Of a stretch of DNA of 64,000 nucleotides, positions 34,510 to 55,799 are shown piece by piece. Every line of letters begins with the position of its first letter. Within the stretch, counting starts at the first letter, position 1. The notes below the pieces were generated by a model. It was not told where the DNA came from. It saw only the letters and a program-made list of their open reading frames with translations, and did no database searches. Source of the DNA: Corylus avellana (taxonomy: Eukaryota > Streptophyta > Magnoliopsida > Fagales > Betulaceae); NCBI RefSeq assembly GCF_901000735.1, contig NC_081544.1, positions 35,415,235 through 35,479,234 of the forward strand, given 5' to 3'. The translations under genes and the position numbers were made by a program.

Positions 34510-37500
34510 ATGAAAAACAGGCTTCCCTTCTCAAGCACTATCTTCTTCTACGTCGTCGTTTATCTTGGGATATGTACAAAGCTCACACTCTCGCTCACCC
34601 CAGACGGCCTGTCGCTGCTGTCTCTGAAATCGGCCGTAGATCAAATGTCGGACGTTGGCTTGGCTTTCTCCAACTGGAACGAGAATGACACCACGCCGTG
34701 CGGTTGGACCGGCATTTCGTGCATGAATGTCACTGGGTTCTCCGACCCGCGCGTCGTCGGGATCGCCATCGCCGGCAGGAATCTCCGGGGGTACATTCCG
34801 TCGGAGCTCGGGACCCTGGTGTATCTCCGGCGACTCAACCTCCACAGCAACAACTTTTACGGTTCTATTCCTTCACAGCTCTTCAACGCGACCTCATTGC
34901 ACAGCATGTTCCTCTACGGTAACAACCTCTCCGGTTCGATCCCTCCCTCGATCTGCAACCTTCCTAGGCTCCAAAACCTCGATCTCTCTAACAATTCCTT
35001 CTCGGGACCGATCCCGAAAGCCCTAAAGAATTGTAAGCAGTTGCAGCGGCTGATTCTCGCGAGAAACAAGTTTTCCGGCAAAATTCCGGCGGGAATTTGG
35101 ACGGAACTGGAAAACCTTCTCCAACTCGACCTCTCGGCTAACGATCTTAATGGATCGATCCCGGAGGATATCAGTGAGCTCGGCTCTCTCTCCGGCACGC
35201 TCAACCTCTCGTTCAACCATTTATCGGGTCAAATCCCGAAATCGCTTGGGAACTTACCGGTTACACTGAGTTTCGATCTCAAAAACAATAACCTAAGCGG
35301 CGAGATACCTCAAACGGGGTCGTTTACGAACCAGGGACCCACCGCGTTCCTGAACAACCCTATGCTATGTGGGTTTCCTCTACAAAAAACGTGCCGAAAT
35401 TCCGAGCAAGGGTCATCGCAGAGTCCGAATTCGGCTCCCAGCGTTGAGAACAATACAAGAAAAGGTCTAAGTCCCGGTTTGATTATACTGATCTCAGTGG
35501 CGGACGCAGCTGGGGTTGCATTAGCTGGGATGGTGATTGTTTACATATACTGGAAAAAGAAAGACAATTCAAATGGCTGTAGCTGTACTGGGAAAACCAA
35601 GCTGGGAGGAACCCACAAAACCGATCTCTGTATGTTTTGTGCGTGCGCCAATGGCTTCAAAAACGAGGAGTCAGAGTTGGAGGAGCCAGCTGAGAAAGCA
35701 CAGAAAGGAGGGGAAGGAGGAGGAGAGCTGGTGGCGATCGATAAAGGGTTTACGTTCGAGCTGGACGAGCTGTTGAGGGCGTCGGCGTACGTGTTGGGGA
35801 AGAGTGGGTTTGGGATAGTGTACAAGGTGGTGCTTGGGAATGGGATCCCCGTGGCTGTGAGGAGGTTGGGAGAGGGGGGAGATCAGCAGAGGTACAAGGA
35901 GTTTGTGGCGGAGGTGCAGGCAATTGGGAGGGTCAAGCACCCCAATGTCGTAAGGTTGAGAGCTTACTATTGGGCTCCCGACGAGAAGCTTCTCATCAGT
36001 GATTTCATCTCCAATGGCAACCTCACTTCTGTTCTTCGCGGTGAGTCAGTCGCTACATTCCAAACTTTAATCCGTTGCCGTTTTGGACCTCTGTTTGCTT
36101 GTTCGCTTGTTTGTTTGCTTGTTTTTTTATTTTTTTTTCTTGTTTGCTTGTTTGCTTGTTTGCTAGCCTGCCGGCCTGTAGTTTCCGGGATTTGGTGGCC
36201 TTGGACTTTCACGTGTCACGTACGACCCACGTTTGACTATAAACATCAACCTAAAATGGTTTATTTAAGATAAGATAATCAAGCTTAACTTTTAAATTAC
36301 AATGTTCATGTCCAACCTGTAATTAGATCAAAGTTTTTAAGGTCAACTTAAAAAACCTTTAAAACGTTTTATGCCCAACAAGAATGTATGTGCTGAGAAG
36401 GGTGCTTGGACTCATTTGGCTAGGCGTTAGATTTAGGAGGAATGAATTCACGCAGGTCAACAGAAATGGCAGGTGCGGTGCCGGCGGGCCTACTTGTTTC
36501 CAAAATGTGGGGTCCATTTGACCGGGCCGATTAGGTGGGCTCTGTTCTAGCTAATTTTAGGACATTAGGCACTCTGGCGCCATTGGTCCACGTGGTTTAA
36601 CATTGATGATTTCGTACACGCGTGGTGGGCTCTGCCTACAATTCACGATATTGGACACCAAATGATGGGCTTCTTCACTCGTCAATTCCTTTTTTCTTTT
36701 CCTCTCCCTCTCTCTCTCTCTCTCTCTCTCTACAGTTCTGGTTGGGCCTTGGCAGTTGATCGTGCAAGTTAATGATATTCTTTTCATGTGCACGCACACT
36801 CCACGACCAAAATAAAGACACAAACACTGGTGCTTTCGGTGGTGTAGAAGTAGAATTATTGGTTGGTAACTTGGTCCGTATTTTAGCGTCTATCATGTTA
36901 CCGTATGTGCATTTGATTAGGAAAAAAAAAAAAAAGTTACCGTATGTGAGATCGAACGAGTGGTTGGTCCCTCATCTCACGCTCTGGACCACGTGGATAA
37001 AGCGCTGGGACAGGCGATGGAGTGGCAGTGACTTGTTGGGCTCCAGAACTTTACAGCTTCACTCAAAGCATGATGGGTCGGAATAATGAAAGCCACCGAT
37101 CCAGTTCTTATTACGCTCAAATCTCAATCAATGCTGCTGCTGTGAACTCGCCAAATTTTTGGGTTCCTTACAATCTGACCTTTTCTAATCTTGAAATTTT
37201 TTTGACAAGAAGAAAGAATTTAACACCATTAATTAAATGGGTTGAATTTATATTGACTTAAACATGTATTGTTGTGCGACACCTGGTGAAATTAGTCTAG
37301 AATATATTATGAAGATGTTTATGGATGGGAAGTCTTATATTAGTTCTTTATTGATATTGGGCTTTAAAAGGATTCTAAAGAGTTCAAATTAGTTTAAATT
37401 GATCCTTTTAGAATAGCACTTCAGATGTGACTAATGTTTTTTTGTTTCGTTATAAAACCATGCGGCTGGTCGGTTAGCTGTTGGAAACTTGGACCTGTTT

Positions 37501-38514
37501 CAAGAATGGCTTTTTGATTATCTTTGACAGGTTGATCAAAGTGACTTTCTTTCCCTCTTACTTCAGAAAGGAGAAACTTTTGAAGCGGAAAAAATCAAGG
37601 GCTTTGTTTGTTTAGTTAAAATTAAAAGTGACTTTTTTCAGAGATGGATGGGACCATATGGTCTTTTTCTTGTTCCTACTGTGTTCTCATGTCTCACTTC
37701 CTTGTCCCACATTGCCCAGACCTAAACTAACTTTTGAAAGAAAAAATGAAAAAGAATTAGATTCAAATTTCTTAATTTATCTGCATTTGCATTTGTATTC
37801 TGTAGCTTCAGTTAGATACAACTCTATTATTTTCCAAATCTCAAATTTATGATTTTCTTCTCTAATTCTTATACAGGGAGAAGTGGTCAGGGTTCTACGA
37901 GCCTCTCATGGTCAACCAGGCTGAAAATTGGCAAGGGAGCAGCCCGGGGCTTAGCCTACCTCCACGAGTACAGTCCAAGAAAATTTGTCCATGGCGACAT
38001 CAAACCATCTAACATCCTCATTGACAATGAATTCCAATCTCACATCTCTGACTTCGGCCTTAACAGATTAATCAGCATCACCGGCGATAACCCCTCCTCC
38101 TCCGGTGGCTTCATGGGCGGAGCTCTACCTTATCTAAAGACCGTCCAAACAGAGCGAGCCAACAATTACAAAGCCCCCGAGGCTCGTGCCCCTGGCAGCA
38201 GACCCACCCAAAAATGGGACGTCTATTCTTTTGGTGTTGTATTGCTTGAACTGCTAACCGGGAAGTCCCCGGAGCTTTCTCCGACCACTTCAACTTCCCT
38301 GGAAGTCCCAGACCTGGTCAGGTGGGTGAGGAAGGGCTTCGAAGAAGAAAAGCCCCTGTCGGACATGGTAGACCCTGTGTTGCTCCAAGAAGTGCATGCC
38401 AAGAAGGAGGTGCTCGCAGTGTTTCATGTCGCCCTTGCGTGCACCGAGGCAGACCCCGAAATTCGGCCTCGGATGAAAACTGTCTCGGAAAATCTTGAGA
38501 GGATTGGAACGTGA
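34510..38514 (+). CDS. LRR receptor-like kinase, subfamily III (At1g67510-like)
   Basis: Two coding exons, 34510-36040 and 37877-38514, with a 1836-bp GT-AG intron in phase 1; 722 residues. In order: signal peptide (about 1-29), LRR N-cap (SLTPDGLSLLSLKSAVD, then CGWTGISC), about six LRRs, a transmembrane helix (about 323-346), a Ser/Cys-rich juxtamembrane stretch and a kinase domain from about 413. The Gly-rich loop is GKSGFG (430-435). The VAIK lysine position is Arg451 (VAVRRL), HRD is HGD (catalytic Asp551), and DFG (569-571) and APE are present. This mix is usual for subfamily III, so catalysis may be weak. The ATG at 34510 is used because it begins a proper signal peptide; a longer upstream frame runs through the leader. 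The ligand is unknown. Confidence 0.94.
36041..37876 (+). other. Large intron of the LRR kinase
   Basis: Donor G|GTGAGT at 36041 and acceptor ATACAG ending 37876. It contains a (CT)n run at about 36705-36731 and repeated 'gtttgctt' units near 36095-36165. No second gene is seen inside. Confidence 0.8.
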
Positions 38515-40440
38515 AAGAAGTGAATTGATGGCCATGGCCATGGCCCCTCATGCATGCTCTTGGCACTGGAATTTTCCTCATCTATATGGAGCGGGCACTT
38601 CATTGTCCCCTGGATCCTGGTGGTAGAATTCAGAATTTTGCTTCGGCCACCGAGATCATCTTTGAAAACCCAACATTTTGCGGACTAGGCCCATCATTTT
38701 TTTTGGAGAATCATTTTGTTATACATTTGTTTTCCCTTTTTGTGACAATTAAGGTAGTAGCTATATTTTATGATTCAACATTTTACCCATGTCCCGTTAG
38801 AAAGTGCTTGTAAGGCTAATAACTTTGTTAATGTTTCATTATATTTTGTATTTTAAGAAATTACATGTTATAAAAAAAAATGTATTTTTTCAGACTCGAT
38901 CATATCGTGGTGCCGTTTATGTTAGTTCCGTAATGAGCTAAGGAACCAATAAAGTCAAGACTCACCTAATAAAAAACTAATATGAGATTTAGCGTTCACC
39001 CACTTTACGCGAGTTATTATTTTTTCAATGTATTAAATGAATAACTAGGTATTACAAGTTCAATCGAATCCAAATTTATAATAAGATAAGGAGAAATGCT
39101 ATAGCTGGAGAATCCAACTACCGATAGTTTCTACGGTTGCCCATCATAACAAACCGAAGACCAAATGATCTATGGAGCAATGGTCCTGATGGCCAACGGC
39201 CCATGACCAAAATCTGGAAGTCATGTGCCTATCAAGCTTCCAAGTGAGGCCCCCCACCGAAAATACCCAAGAAAGGTTAGTGCCTTAGTGGTCTATGAGC
39301 TAAAGGCCCACCAAGCCATAGCCTATGACCAGACTGAGAAGGGCTTACTGGACCAAAACCCATCAGAGACCTGGGTGCACCATTGCCGAAGTGCGTCTCC
39401 GAGCAACTGATCAAGGACCTTGACAACTCGTGTAAAGTATAACCCATTCCCTTTTCAAAAAGAAAATCACAAAAAATCACCTTTTCTATTGCTTCCTTAA
39501 ATACTGTGAATGCTACGATGTGTAGGGAACTAAAATTATTTTCTTATACATTATTTTAATATAAATATTTCTCCCTTATTTTTTTGTTTTTTATCTTTTT
39601 ATTTTTTATTGGAAATTGTGTTAAAATTTTATAAAAAATTAAAAAATAGATATAAAACTTGTATTTTATAAATAAATAATATTTTAATGATACAGGAAAA
39701 TGTAATAGAAGTTATTGTTAAATATATTTGGATACAAAAATAAAAAGTAATTTTGTTCCTTAAACTTAAAAAAAAAAAAAAAAAAAAGCGGCCACTAACG
39801 CTCACCTTGCTCAAGCCATACATACTCGTACCCATGTGTCCTCATAACAAACCTAAGATAATTTCAACATAGGCCCTAAAACCCTAAGAAGGATAATGGG
39901 AGACGGGACAGGCACTCTATGAAACTTCATAAATATTTGTCAAATTGATATATTAGTTAATATGTAGGCACTAATACAAAAATAAAGAAAAATATAAAAT
40001 ACAAAATACAAAGTATTTAAAATTGCATTATTCGTGTTCTTAGATAAACAAAATTATCAGGTATCAAACAAATCAACAAAAAATGTATTCATAAAAAGAA
40101 AATAAACAATAACAATTAACATATTTGTCAATCTATTGAAACATGTTGATGCTTGACAAAATCCTAAAATAGATATATAAAAAACACATAAAAAAAAATG
40201 CCAATATTGTTTTAATCAGAATAAGAGAAACAAAATTTTAATAAAAAAATAATTATAAAAAGTAATTATTTGTGTTTAAGATCAATTAGATAAATTAGAC
40301 AATTAATTGCATTTTAATATCACTCATAAATCATAAAGCAGCAGCTGTTTTCGCGTATAATTGTTTATATATATATTCTACGAAAAATGAAAGTATGAAA
40401 CAAAGCTCAAGAAAAGATCAAAACGTTGAAAACTGAAAAG
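38515..40440. other. Intergenic region between LRR kinase and PRP16
   Basis: The LRR kinase 3' UTR, then AT-rich DNA. A GC-richer island at about 39100-39440 contains an open frame of 61 codons without recognisable domains; it looks like a retroelement fragment but cannot be assigned. Confidence 0.4.
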
Positions 40441-41860
40441 AAACATCACGAACCCACGATGTGAGTGACGGTGCACTCCCAGTCTCCCTCTCCCGGCTCT
40501 CCCTCTGTCTGAGAGTCTCTCTCTCTCTCTCCCAGTCTCTCCCTCTATCTCAACGCTGAGTCGAATCTCTCTCTCCCTCTGCTGGGTAAGTATTTTTTTT
40601 TTCTTCAATCAATTAAGTTTCTTTTCTTTCCTTTTAAAAAAAGTACTTGAATTTTTTTTTAAAAAAAAGTTACCGGTGCTCGACCCCTTTATGTCCGCCG
40701 CTGCCACCACCGGCCACGTTCTAACTACTCTCTCTTTATCACAATTTCACTTTTAGCTGGCAATTTATGGTCTTTGTGTTAACAATAATAAGTTGTAGAG
40801 TAAATCTAAAAATTATCTCTTTTATAACTTCTCTACAACTAGGCTCATGTAGAGTACTTATAAACTATTGGATTTATGAACTTTTTTAATAAAGATTGAT
40901 TAAATAATTATATAAGAATTGAGTTTTGCAATATTGCTGAATATTGTAACCAAGTACTTCAAATTCTATTACTTAAAACGAGAATAGTGTAGTTCCTGCA
41001 CGGGAATGGGCTATCGTTGTACGGGAATAGGAATCAAACCTGATCGAGTGAAGTTGTGCAGCCAAAGACCACCGTTCTTCTCCAAATTAATCCACGCAGA
41101 GTCTTAAGAAACGCAAAAACATTTGCAACGCCAAGCACGTTGCCTCCCACGGCTGCACACCGCCACGGTCCCAACTTCGCAGCAGGTCACGAAGAAAACA
41201 GCACCCACCGCACCACCGGAGCAGCACTTCAATACCGCACCACTCAACCACCGGAGCAGCGCCGCTCTACCACCGCAAACGACGACTTCGATCCACACGT
41301 GGCGCTCTTACTCACGGCCAGAGCAACCGATTCACCCAACCAACGTGATAACGAACGTTTTGCACAGGTAACTCGCCCACAGAACGTCTAATACTCTTCA
41401 CTGTGAATCCACTCAAGAAAGAACCCTCTGATATCAGATGGTAAGAACCGTAGTTCTTATCAACTAAAATCAGAGAAAACTAAAGAAAAACAGAAAAGAT
41501 AAAGGATTGACTACCTCGAGGGGTCAGCCTTGACAAATTGCTTATAGCAATTGGCTCTTCGGTGAATAGTCATACGGCATCTACACTGATTTTATAGAGG
41601 AAGAATAATCCTAACCTAGTAAGGAAAGGAATTATTATTGTGTTTGCTTAAGAACGAAAACTAATTTGAGGGTTCCTAGCATGGTTACACGCATTTAGTC
41701 TGTAGTTGGAAGTTATACCATTAGGGTATACAAATTGATTTATCAGTGATCTAATTTCAGCTGCTAGCTGAACATATTTTCTTGATTTTATATGTGTAGT
41801 TCGTCACTCTTGGTGCAACTGTTCTGGAGGTTGATTATTCTAAAGGTTATCTGATCAAAC
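40441..41860 (+). promoter_or_regulatory. Promoter, leader and 5' UTR intron of PRP16
   Basis: A CT-rich leader exon probably ends at 40585 (CTGG|GTAAGT). A second leader exon begins at 41800 after TGTGTAG and carries the start codon at 41861. The intron between contains a decayed MITE (40796-40937) and a GC-rich island (41050-41400) of unknown origin. Confidence 0.45.
40796..40937. mobile_element. Decayed MITE in PRP16 leader intron
   Basis: Related to the element at 11722-11886: 'agtaaatctaaaaatt', 'tttataacttctctacaact' and 'tgtagagtacttataaac' correspond to the arms of that copy. The right arm is poorly kept. Confidence 0.45.
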
Positions 41861-51073
<9,213 letters not shown>

Positions 51074-51790
51074 TTAGAAACTGTACTTTATGAAATATCG
51101 AATGTGTTTCCCGCAGCATAATAGGGCTGTTCTTAACACAGGAAATAATTTTTTCTTCTTAATTGTGTATCAGAAATTGAAAAAGGAAAAGAAAAAAAAA
51201 AAAAGAAGAAGACAGAATTTGTTGATTTTTGCCAATGCAAGTATACCAGTTATAAATTAAGGATACTGGCTTGTTCGAAGTAGCAGAGGTGTTTTTTATT
51301 CTTCTGAGTTGGATGAACTTTTTCTCTTGGAGGAAATCTCTGTTCGCATTAAAAAAAAAACCCACAAACAAAGACATCTGACCAAAAAGATAAAAAATAA
51401 AAAAATAAAAAAATAAAATTGAAAAAATTCTTTTAGATGATTGTGGTCTTGAAAAAAGAAAAAAAAGAAGAAAAAAAAGCCTAAATCGAAAATTGTTTAT
51501 ATCTTTTTGGTTCATATGTTTACTATTTTAGTGACGAATCCTGATTTTTAGCAAATAACGTTATAAGTATTATTTGGAATATCACATTAGTTCGTAAATA
51601 TAATAAATATTATATAACAATTTATATTTAATAACTTATATGATAAATGTGACGGGAAATACTAAATCGGCTTGTAAATAGCCTTGGGGAAAAAATATAT
51701 TTTACGGGCTTTATTGTGAGTGCGCAGAAATATATTTTACAAATAGCCTTAGCCATGGGGAAAAAATGAAAAACGCAAGCTTACCTCTGA
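51074..51790. other. PRP16 3' end and KISH promoter region
   Basis: PRP16 3' UTR followed by A-rich and AT-rich sequence. No gene is seen. Transcription of KISH probably begins near 51790-51840. Confidence 0.4.
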
Positions 51791-51864
51791 AGTAATACTG
51801 TTTGTAATAAAGCCCGTATTCTGTGAGGCCTCTCTCGTCGTTTCGACCAAGGTAAGCCGCTATC

Positions 51865-51892
51865 GCTCGCTCTCTCTCTCTCTCTCTCTCTA
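51865..51892. repeat. (CT)n tract in KISH leader intron
   Basis: A CT run just after the first leader exon donor (AAG|GTAAGC at 51852). Confidence 0.85.
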
Positions 51893-52419
51893 AAAGTTGA
51901 TTATTAGTAGCGGAATTAGCGCGATTCGTCCACTTGTTGATGTTTATTTCGTTCGTTATGGTGAGATTTTCTGTAACGGAGGCTAACAAGATCTAAATTA
52001 GGGTTTTGATTTGGATCTGCCTGTTTGGTTCGTATTTTTATTCATTCATATGACAAAATGTAGTATGAGAGAGTTGTATTTGTTGAAAACTTGTGGGTTT
52101 TACCCTCCGTTTCTTTCGCGGGAAAATTCTTAGTATGGGGAAGCAAAGAAATTTAAGTAGAGGATAGTGTAATCTGGTTAAGTTTGACGCATAGTTTGAT
52201 CCTATGTATTAGTGTTATTGAAAGATATAATTAGAAAAAAGAAAAAAAAAATCAATTCAAGAATTACTTGAGACCATAGGCCATTTTAAGTACCATAAGG
52301 TTGCTGAGGAATCACTTATGTTTGCATCTTATTCATGTGTTGGATTCAAGTGTGTCAGCGTGACAGCGTGTGTGACCCATAATGTTGCTCATTTTATTTT
52401 GTTTATTTGTATTTTGTAG

Positions 52420-54025
52420 TTTGGAGGAAGGAAATATTATCAATTTATATACGACCCGAGATGGTAAAGTGAAATTTTGAATTGTTCCTGTTTTATTTAA
52501 TTTTGAAATCAAGAAGGTTTTGACTTGGTTATTTCTGGGATCCAGTCGGCGCTCTTCAACTTCCATTCTTTTTTAACAGTAGTTCTGTTGGGAATTTGTG
52601 CCTGCACTTATTTGAAGATGCATTTTCCAGCAATCCTTGAACAGAGAACGGGGTATGTTCTCTCTGTTGTTCTTATTGTTTTTTATTTCCGTGATTGTTG
52701 TGTATGATTGAAAGATAGTTCTTGTAGTTGTGTATGATTCAAAAATAATGTTAGTCTTTACCATCTTTTATTTTTTCAAACAATTCTCAAAAAATAGTTT
52801 TAAGCAATTTTCTGAAAATGACAAAAACAATTTCCTATATAATGAAATGTCATTGCAGGTTGTCTAATGACCAGTTGTAGTGGTCACTAGACAACCTGCA
52901 GAGATATTTTAGGCAGGTTTCTCTCTCTCTCAGACGCGCAACATGTATTCTCTCCATCCATCCTACCCATTCTAGCTCCTATTAAGGCAGATTACTTTGA
53001 CTAGCCTGAAAATTTTCAGTTGTCCTTTTAGTGTCATTTTTTTAATCTATATATATATATTTCCAAATTTATGTATGGTTTGTCGTTTATTTATTTGATT
53101 TATCCATGTTAAGCACATTTCAGTGTTATTACAAGATTGATTGCCACAGTAATCTGTGTTCACTTGGATTGATGTTTGAGTTGTATGAATTGGTTATAGT
53201 GGGTCCTAATGACTGATATGCTTTTCTGACAGGTTTCGTGGTTTCTTTTGGAAGGCAGCCAGAATAGGTAGGCCTTTTGTTTGATGTTTTACCATCATCT
53301 TTGTTGGACTAGTCCGCAACTACTCCTATGTTTTTTTTTGGGATTGGGTGGGGGATTGACACTAGAGACCCAGGAAGCTATCCTTGGCGTCGAGTATTAC
53401 TTTTTTTTTTTTTGATGTCGGGGAACTTCTCCAAGGCATGGCCCTTCGGACCCACCCTTGCAGAGTAAACCCAATATAACATAAAAGGGAAGCAGTTTTA
53501 TTTTATTTCATGTGGTTGATGCCCTCAGATGTCATCCACAAAAAGCTATAAAAAAAAATGATTGATGCCCTATAAATCCCTGATATAATGTATCTTGACC
53601 TAAAACGCATTTCTTTTGAGTTACTTAAAAGAATTTTAGAGCACACATATAGAGCGAGATGCTGATTTGGGTATATTGATCCAAACAGTTATACATTAAT
53701 ATACAAATGGATGTGGTTAATCTAAAATTTTGCAAGACAGCTAGTGGCAATATGACCAGAGGGTCTGCTAAATTGCAGATTGCCCTGTCTGACATTCAAA
53801 CTTGCAAACATGAAAACCATAGAAGAGAAAATGAAGTAGCAATTATATTTTGATAGGATATACATTTATTCAGGATGCTATGAACTTCTTATAGCCTATT
53901 TTATATTGCATTGCAATCTGAAACGCTGACATTTCCTTGTTTGTTTTTCTGAAAAAGGTGAGCGCTTGAGTCCGTGGGTGGCTGTTGGATGCTTCACAAT
54001 GGGCGTGTCAATTATCTTTTTCTGA
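52420..54025 (+). CDS. KISH: KISH (TMEM167-like) secretory pathway protein
   Basis: The coding parts are 52461-52463 (ATG only), 52546-52652, 53233-53267 and 53958-54025; the feature starts at the leader exon 52420. All introns are GT-AG and phases fit, giving 70 residues, close to the 72 of animal TMEM167A. It reads MSALFNFHSFLTVVLLG at the start and WVAVGCFTMGVSIIFF at the end, with two transmembrane helices (about 8-25 and 54-70) around the conserved FPAILEQRTG and FRGFFWKAARIGERLSP. The family sits in the Golgi/early secretory membranes and affects constitutive secretion. An upstream leader exon ends at 51851. The gene is easily missed because no exon is long enough for an ORF scan. Confidence 0.95.
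52855..52899. repeat. Short hairpin in KISH intron
   Basis: GCAGGTTGTCTAATGACCA, a 7-nt loop, then its inverse with one mismatch: a 19-bp stem within the intron after the second coding piece. Probably a tiny foldback element. Confidence 0.75.
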
Positions 54026-54624
54026 GCCCCATATTGTCCATGTATTCTGATGTAAGCTTCACCTTTTTTCTTCTCATGTGGCAAAAATCTCACTGCTTGA
54101 AATTGATATTATCAAATCTTCTATGTGGTGAGAATACTGTAACCACTCTTTCTAGACCTAGTTGACATACTCATATTAAAGGCAGGCAATTCTCAGGATA
54201 TTTGTTTATTAATGATTCAACCTTCATTGCAAATACTTGATCATTATTTGTAAAAATTCTTTTCATGGTAATGGTTATGATGGAACAAGTATCATGTGCC
54301 AAGTCCGAGCCTTTTGTTGTATATTATTACAGTTTATTGAAACATGCATGTTAAGTGGGAAATCCAACACGAATGCACATGAAATATTTATTTGAAATGC
54401 CACAGATTATAGATTCTGAGACTGGTAAGCTAGTCAGCAGCAAGTGTGAAGTTTTGGATTGACGCATGCTATTCGTGATTTCTTGTAACAAACTGTGCAT
54501 GAAGGATGAGAAAGGTCTTGTGTGGACAGGGTGAGGTTCCACTCATTATAATACTTTTATATTGAGATATGTACTTTATGAAACAGTGAAATTGGGAAGA
54601 ATATGAGGAAAGAAAAGTAGGAGA
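54026..54624. other. KISH 3' UTR and spacer
   Basis: No further gene is recognised in this stretch. Confidence 0.4.
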
Positions 54625-55029
54625 TCAAGCTGTAATTAGGGCAGTAGGGGTCTTAAAGCCAACAGGGATACATGCAATGACATGAACTGCGATCATATGC
54701 TTGACTCTCCTTAAAAACAAAAACTTATCTCCACCCCAATGAAACACAGACAGGATAATCTTCTTCATGGGTTTCTTTTGATTGCTTCCATCGGCTGCTC
54801 TCACCTTGTCTTCTTTGTTGAATCCATCTTGTTGTCCCAATTGAAGAGGTTCTTCTTTGTTGTATTCATCTTTTTCTCCCAATTGAAGAGGATCATCTTC
54901 TTTGTTGTATTCATCTTGTTCTCCCCATTGAAGAGGATAGCTTCTCAAGAACACCCTTCTGTTATTGTAGCTTTCGTTGCGGAAGCTTTTTGTTCTCAGC
55001 CCATCTCCCTCTATGCCTTTGCAATCCAT
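54625..55029 (-). CDS. Possible small protein with three tandem PLQxGxxDxxNKE repeats
   Basis: An open frame of 134 residues on the - strand. Residues about 32-75 hold three copies of a 14-15 residue unit (PLQWGEQDEYNKEDD, PLQLGEKDEYNKEE, PLQLGQQDGFNKED), encoded by a 42-45 bp minisatellite. The rest is basic, with a hydrophobic C-terminus. A TTTTATAG box lies just before the ATG. I do not recognise the family. The + strand also has an open frame here (54739-55056), so the frame could be a chance product of the repeat. Confidence 0.3.
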   Translation of the reverse strand: MDCKGIEGDGLRTKSFRNESYNNRRVFLRSYPLQWGEQDEYNKEDDPLQLGEKDEYNKEEPLQLGQQDGFNKEDKVRAADGSNQKKPMKKIILSVFHWGGDKFLFLRRVKHMIAVHVIACIPVGFKTPTALITA

Positions 55030-55056
55030 ACTATAAAAGATACTAATGAATACTGA

Positions 55057-55603
55057 GCAAAGGTGATTTTATGTAAGGGATAGATGGGGACAGAGAAAGG
55101 GAGAGAACAGGAAATTTGGTGCACGACAAGATGATCCTAGGAAAAGGAAATAATAATTATATAATTTAAAACCCTTGCATTTAGTTTTTATATGATCCAA
55201 GTGGATATTCTTCAATTATAAATCAATATTGTCTATTAGTAAATGAGTACTCATTGGATTCAGCATGGTCTCTGTTTTCTAGCAAGACGTAAATGTTTGT
55301 TTTTTCTTTTGTTAAAACCAAATCCTGTGTCTGCCTCTGTATGATTTATCTTTGTTGAATATGCTCGTCATATACTCCTCCTATGGCACGTAACACGTTG
55401 AAAACAAAGACAAACACGACGAAATATCAGACTATGTGCCTAGATCCAAGGCCGTGCACTATCATAAGTGATTAAAGTAACAGGTCCATGAAATTCTCAC
55501 TACAACTGCCAACGGGTCGGGCACGTTGGAAACAATGACCAAGTTGATGAAAATGATAATAAACCCATGAAATTGCACGATGGGATGATGTTGATTTGAC
55601 TTG
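55057..55603. other. Gene-free spacer
   Basis: No gene or clear repeat is seen. Confidence 0.4.
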
Positions 55604-55651
55604 GGAGATCTGGCACTTCATATATATATATATATGAAGTGCCAGATCTCC
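55604..55651. repeat. 48-bp perfect palindrome
   Basis: GGAGATCTGGCACTTCA, fourteen bases of (TA)n, then the exact inverse TGAAGTGCCAGATCTCC. There is no mismatch over 48 bp, and the symmetry stops on both sides. Confidence 0.95.
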
Positions 55652-55678
55652 GGCTGACATGATATAGGCTGATCTTTG

Positions 55679-55756
55679 GATTTATTATTTTGGCTGAATC
55701 GGGGATGATGTATTTTAGATTTATTATTTTGGCTGAATCGGGGATGATGTATTTTA
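55679..55756. repeat. 39-bp tandem duplication
   Basis: Two identical adjacent copies of a 39-bp unit starting gatttattattttggctg and ending gatgatgtatttta, 55679-55717 and 55718-55756, just beside the palindrome. Confidence 0.9.
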
Positions 55757-55799
55757 TGGTTTAGATTTGGTTTTTTTAGATTATATATATATATATAAA

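Noticed and set aside
37700..37720. snRNA USE-like TCCCACATTG in the LRR kinase intron
   Set aside because: No TATA element at the right distance and no snRNA sequence follows.
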